NCBI GenBank assembly: GCA_036937835.1
Contig: CM072870.1
Coordinates: forward strand, 15,657,501 to 15,721,500
DNA from: Pampus argenteus
Taxonomy: Eukaryota; Chordata; Actinopteri; Scombriformes; Stromateidae
Direction of reading: 5' to 3'
Length of the DNA stretch: 64,000 nucleotides
Part shown: positions 60,247-64,000 of the stretch, piece by piece
How positions within the stretch are numbered: the stretch's first letter is position 1
Layout: every line of letters begins with the position of its first letter
Translations under genes and position numbers: made by a program
The notes under the pieces: generated by a model
What the model was told of the DNA's origin: nothing
Databases searched by the model: none
Seen by the model: the letters and a program-made list of their open reading frames with translations, nothing else

Positions 60247-63108
60247 TGCAATAGTGGTAAATACGACGCATAGCCCGCTCTATTGTAATTGGGGTGATGA
60301 TCCTTCTTTATAGGATGATCTCATAGCCACCGAGTGACTAAGTCCACTCATAACAACACTGTCACATGACTCTCACCACTGTTTCTGGGAAGACAAATAC
60401 TATGTATACATGACAGCCCTATAGCTCACACTTTACTGGAAAATAGAGATGATATCAAACTAAGAGGTTCTCCATTGTTTCAACTCTGTTAAAACATCGA
60501 AATTATTTCCTTGACAACAAACACCTCAAACAAAAAAAATGGCTACATCCACGAAAGCAATAAATCAATCAATGAATAAATAAATCAATGATATTTAAAG
60601 ATTGACACAATAATCCCATTATGAAGGTCCATTTAGATGTCATTCTGAAAGCTTTTGATCTGATGAATTGTACATGTCCAAATTTTAGATTTTTCTTATC
60701 AATTTAATCCATATTGTTTTAGAGGTTTGAACGTTTATTCTTGACTTTGGAAACAGAAGTTGACAAAAGAATCTCACCACAATCTAAACATTATTGTTGT
60801 ACTTATTTGTTTAAAATCTCAGTTTTTAAGACAACATGAAGTTCTTAAAGTGCTCAGAGTAATGGAAATATGATGATCAACTAGTGTTTCAAAGGTCAAG
60901 AAGGAACTTTTTGATCTCAATCACATTTATTTCCAGATTGAATTTTTATTATTAGATTCTGTGACATTATGTACATAATAATAGTGCGTACTCACATAGT
61001 TTATTAACTGCACAAAGTCACAGTGAAACAGTCACTCATCTGGACATTTGCACTCACATAACACATTTCAGAGCTGATTAATAGTCAAGTTGTATGTGTA
61101 CTTACACTTTTACACAACAACACATATTTGCTTCACATTCTGCTTCAGGCAGTCTTTTATTATATCTTTTGGCAACTGTGCCTTACTTGTCATTGTGTGA
61201 CAGTTGGATCAATATATATTTGCTGACCTAACCCCTTTGTCTGTCCAAGCAGGAAATCTAACAGCTATAGAGTATTTAATCTGAACAGAGTTGTGCCCTT
61301 TGACCCTGATGCAGCAAAGGCCTCTTTGCTCCACAGGGCTTCACAGCACTAAACACTGACTGGAAGTTGTTGCACACTTGTCACAACGTTGGTGGCAATT
61401 AATGCCATTAACTCTTTTACTTTCTTGGTCTTTGTCTTTTGTTCTGTCAAAAACACATTGTGTTTATAGCTTATTGCCTTAAAACAAGTTAAAACTTGCA
61501 ACTATTTTCAGCATAATTAAGCACATATACTACTACCGCTAATAATAATAATATGTCTTTTAACTTCTTTGCCCCCTTTACACAGTTTAATATGTCAGTA
61601 GTCTGGAAATCTAATTTGAAATTATGGGTATGTGAAGTATTGCAACCTAAAATGTCTACAAATCAAATGACAAAGGTGGCAGGACACATCTGAGGAAAGC
61701 AAGCAACAGTTTGAGTCAAGACTTGAATTGGATGAGCAGATACTATTATGAAAGTGAATTAAGTCTTCAGTTGCAGTTTTTTTTAAATGACAGCAAAAAA
61801 CAAACTGATTTAGGTTCCTAACTTGAAAGGAATACATTTTTGCTTTTTTTTTTTTTTTTGCTTTCTTGCTGAGTTACATTGATAACATTCTCGTGTTTGT
61901 ACACTAAACATGAAGCTACTTCCAGCAGCACAGCTTAGCATAAAGAATGGACAGAGAGGGGAAACAGCTTTCCTGGTTCTGTTTTAGAGCCAATGATTAA
62001 TAATTATATATGTTATGTCTTGTTTATTTAATCCATGTGAAAATGAAAATGTAAAAATAACAAGATGTGGTTTTACAGGGGGACTATTTCTTGGCTGGGT
62101 ACAATAACTGCAGGCTGATGTCTCAATGTCTCAACAAATAAACAAACTTCTCAAAATGTCAAACTATTCATTTTAAGTGTGGCACTGACATCAATGTGAT
62201 TTTGGCCATGTTTGATGAAGGGTGCGTAATATAATCACAGACCTTTCATCCTGATGACACGATGACACATTTTAAGATATATATAAAACACTCTAGTTTG
62301 AGTAATATGTGTCTGATGTAGTTTTTCCACAAAAAAGGTTCAATTATCTTGTTGGATCTTTAAAATCACATCTTCTCCTTCTCCCTCATTACAAATTCCT
62401 GAATCTATAAATATGCAAATATATTTTATTTCAAAAGTTTAACTGCTGGACACAAGATGAAGTCCATTCTCAGTCTATGTGCACTGGAGGTTTCAAGTTT
62501 CCACATCACACGTGTGTAAGTTGAATATTGGACCAGTATTTGCTATTTGTGATGTAGTAAGTCATGTTGATTTTAAATAACTCCTTTTGTTTGTAGAACT
62601 GCAGCAGTACGGCAGCCATTTTTTTTTTTTACTTCATCCCTTGGTTCTGTCATCGAAATTGAGATAGCAACACAGAGGAGGAAAAGACAGGATCAACAGT
62701 GGAAACAGTACAAATAATATTTCCCTCGCACATCATCTATCTGACAGAAGGCAGCAAAAGGAAAGGGGGAGAAAAAAACAAGAAAATATCTTGGCCTGCC
62801 CGCCAATCTTTCATTCGCTCTGTGCTCATCCATCCTGGGGGCACCTCTTAATTTGGGCCTGCCACAGACTGGGCAACAGAGACCTTCAGCCATTGGAAAC
62901 AAATGATCTGGGCAGGGAGGGGCAACAACTCATGGCCAGTGGTGCAACACTACTCAGCTGCTGGAGTTTACTTTGTATTACAGGAGTGGGTATGAAATGT
63001 TTGGGCTTCCAGGTTTTCTGGGTAATTGTGCAATTCGAAAAAAAAAAACTAATCCAACAAACAATTTGACCATTAAAATATTAGATTAGATTATTCATAC
63101 AGTCCAGG
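60247..63108. other. AT-rich non-coding stretch
   Basis: No gene seen. (AATC/AATA)-rich patch near 60560-60592, T17 run at 61843-61859, T-run near 62621-62630. Positions 61285-61420 are GC-balanced and could be a weak CNE candidate. Confidence 0.45.
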
Positions 63109-63367
63109 CTCAGATCCTTTACTTAAATAAAAGTGACAATACAGTAATGCAAAAATATTTCATTACAATTAAAAGCCATGCATGAAAAATCCTAATTAAG
63201 TAAAAGTACACAAGTATTAGCATCAAAATGCATTTAAAGTATTAAAGTAAACGTAGTGGTTTGTTCCCTCTGACTGATATATTATTATATATAACATCAT
63301 TAGATTATTAATACTGAAGCATCAGTGTTAGAGCAGCATGTTACTGTATATACAATTAGCTAGTTCA
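63109..63367 (+). mobile_element. teleost AT-rich interspersed repeat (non-autonomous)
   Basis: Contains CAGATCCTTTACTTAAATAA, TTAAGTAAAAGTACACAAGT, ATTTAAAGTATTAAAGTAAA, ATATTATTATATA and TGTTAGAGCAGCATGTTACT in order. This is a repeat I recognise as very common in fish genomes. Only the 5' part is present; no coding capacity. Confidence 0.7.
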
Positions 63368-63370
63368 GTC

Positions 63371-63492
63371 CAGTGGTTCCCAACCTAGGGGTCAGGCTCC
63401 TCTAAAGGGTCACCAAATAAATCTGAGGGGTCATAAGATGATTAATGGGAGAAAAAGAAGAAAAAACAAGTTCTGATACACAAATCTGTATT
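63371..63492 (+). mobile_element. hAT-like element, 5' end fragment
   Basis: Begins with the terminus CAGTGGTTCCCAACCTAGGG, then AAAGGGTCACCAAATAAATC, TGAGGGGTCATAAGATGATT and TTCTGATACACAAATCTG. These match a common fish non-autonomous hAT element of the CAGTGGTTCCCAACC class. The other end is not seen before the window closes. It abuts the preceding repeat almost exactly. Confidence 0.75.
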
Positions 63493-64000
63493 GTGGCAAA
63501 CCCAACATGTTTTTGGCTGATGACACACACACTGATAGATGCACACAAAGACGAGAGGAGAAAGGCCTTATAGTCAAGTCTTGGTTCATGTACAGTAAGT
63601 TCTGTGTATTGTAGTGAAGTGCAGGGTGGCCACATGGTGACATTTGTGACTCTATCGATGTCAACCTAATTTTATAGTGAAACCAGAAGCCTGGTGTCAT
63701 CCTCATGTGAGAGTTGAGTAAGAGGCCTAGAATACACTGGGGAGATGATACCACACCGACCCGCACACACACATACACACACACATAAACACGCACACAC
63801 TGAGAAAAGGAAAATCAAAACACAGACACTTGCATGGTGTTAAGGGATAAGTTTGACAGTTTTACACAAGACGCAGTAGAACTACAGAGTTTACACAAAC
63901 ACACGTATGCTGACAGATATTTCTCGCGGGATCACAGTGGTGTAGATCATGACATAGAGCAGACGGACACCAGCACTCTGTGAACTTTGGACTCTCAGGG
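63493..64000. other. non-coding stretch with CA-rich patch
   Basis: An imperfect CA repeat lies at 63760-63800 and yields the 121-codon minus-strand frame at 63431-63796, judged spurious. No gene seen to the end of the window. Confidence 0.5.

Noticed and set aside
63431..63796. 121-codon minus-strand open frame
   Set aside because: Starts in a CA-rich patch and overlaps the hAT-like repeat; not a gene.

Overview
This 64 kb window looks like a non-coding stretch (a gene desert or a very large intron) from a teleost fish, probably a spiny-rayed (percomorph) one. I infer this from the AT-rich eukaryotic base composition, the many long (CA/GT)n microsatellites, and decayed interspersed repeats of types familiar from fish genomes: a tRNA-derived SINE, Tc1-like transposase fragments, hAT-like elements, other non-autonomous fish repeats and scraps of LINE. 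I found no convincing protein-coding gene, tRNA, rRNA, CRISPR array, operon or prokaryotic signal. The longest open frames run through CA/GT repeats or pyrimidine-rich tracts and read as chance.

Layout. Positions 1-6.1 kb hold several moderately GC-rich, low-repeat blocks that look like candidate conserved non-coding elements (CNEs), ending in a strong hairpin at 5.95 kb. From 6.1 to 10.8 kb the sequence is AT-rich and mostly plain. At 10.8 kb there is a remnant of a common fish repeat with a p53-type motif. At 12.4-13.1 kb there is a broken LINE reverse transcriptase. A fish non-autonomous element lies at 15.0-15.2 kb and a Tc1-like transposase fossil at 18.0 kb. The 24-27 kb zone is rich in microsatellites and carries a hAT end fragment and a tRNA-SINE. 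A further fish repeat fills about 29.0-29.4 kb. The 34.6-39.8 kb zone is rich in TAATTA-type homeodomain motifs. A second Tc1-like fossil of the same type sits at 42.4 kb. From 43 to 52.4 kb, and again at 55 and 58.4-58.9 kb, there are many CNE-like blocks; the most striking is at 49.1-49.5 kb. A perfect nested hairpin lies at 52.9 kb and a complete-looking 418 bp element with terminal inverted repeats at 59.1-59.5 kb. The last 1 kb holds two abutting fish repeats.

Interpretation. The arrangement (no exons, many short blocks dense in homeodomain, OTX/PITX, forkhead and POU-type motifs, few transposons inside those blocks) fits long-range regulatory DNA around a developmental gene lying outside the window. 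That is inference: conservation cannot be seen from one sequence, and I cannot name the gene. I see no sign of a new enzyme system, defence system or mobile-element cargo. The best leads are structural: the nested hairpin, the inverted-repeat pairs of posterior-HOX/CDX-like sites, the evenly spaced TAATTA array, the 418 bp inverted-repeat element and the exon-like acceptor in the 49.1 kb block. All repeat-family assignments come from recognising sequence by eye.
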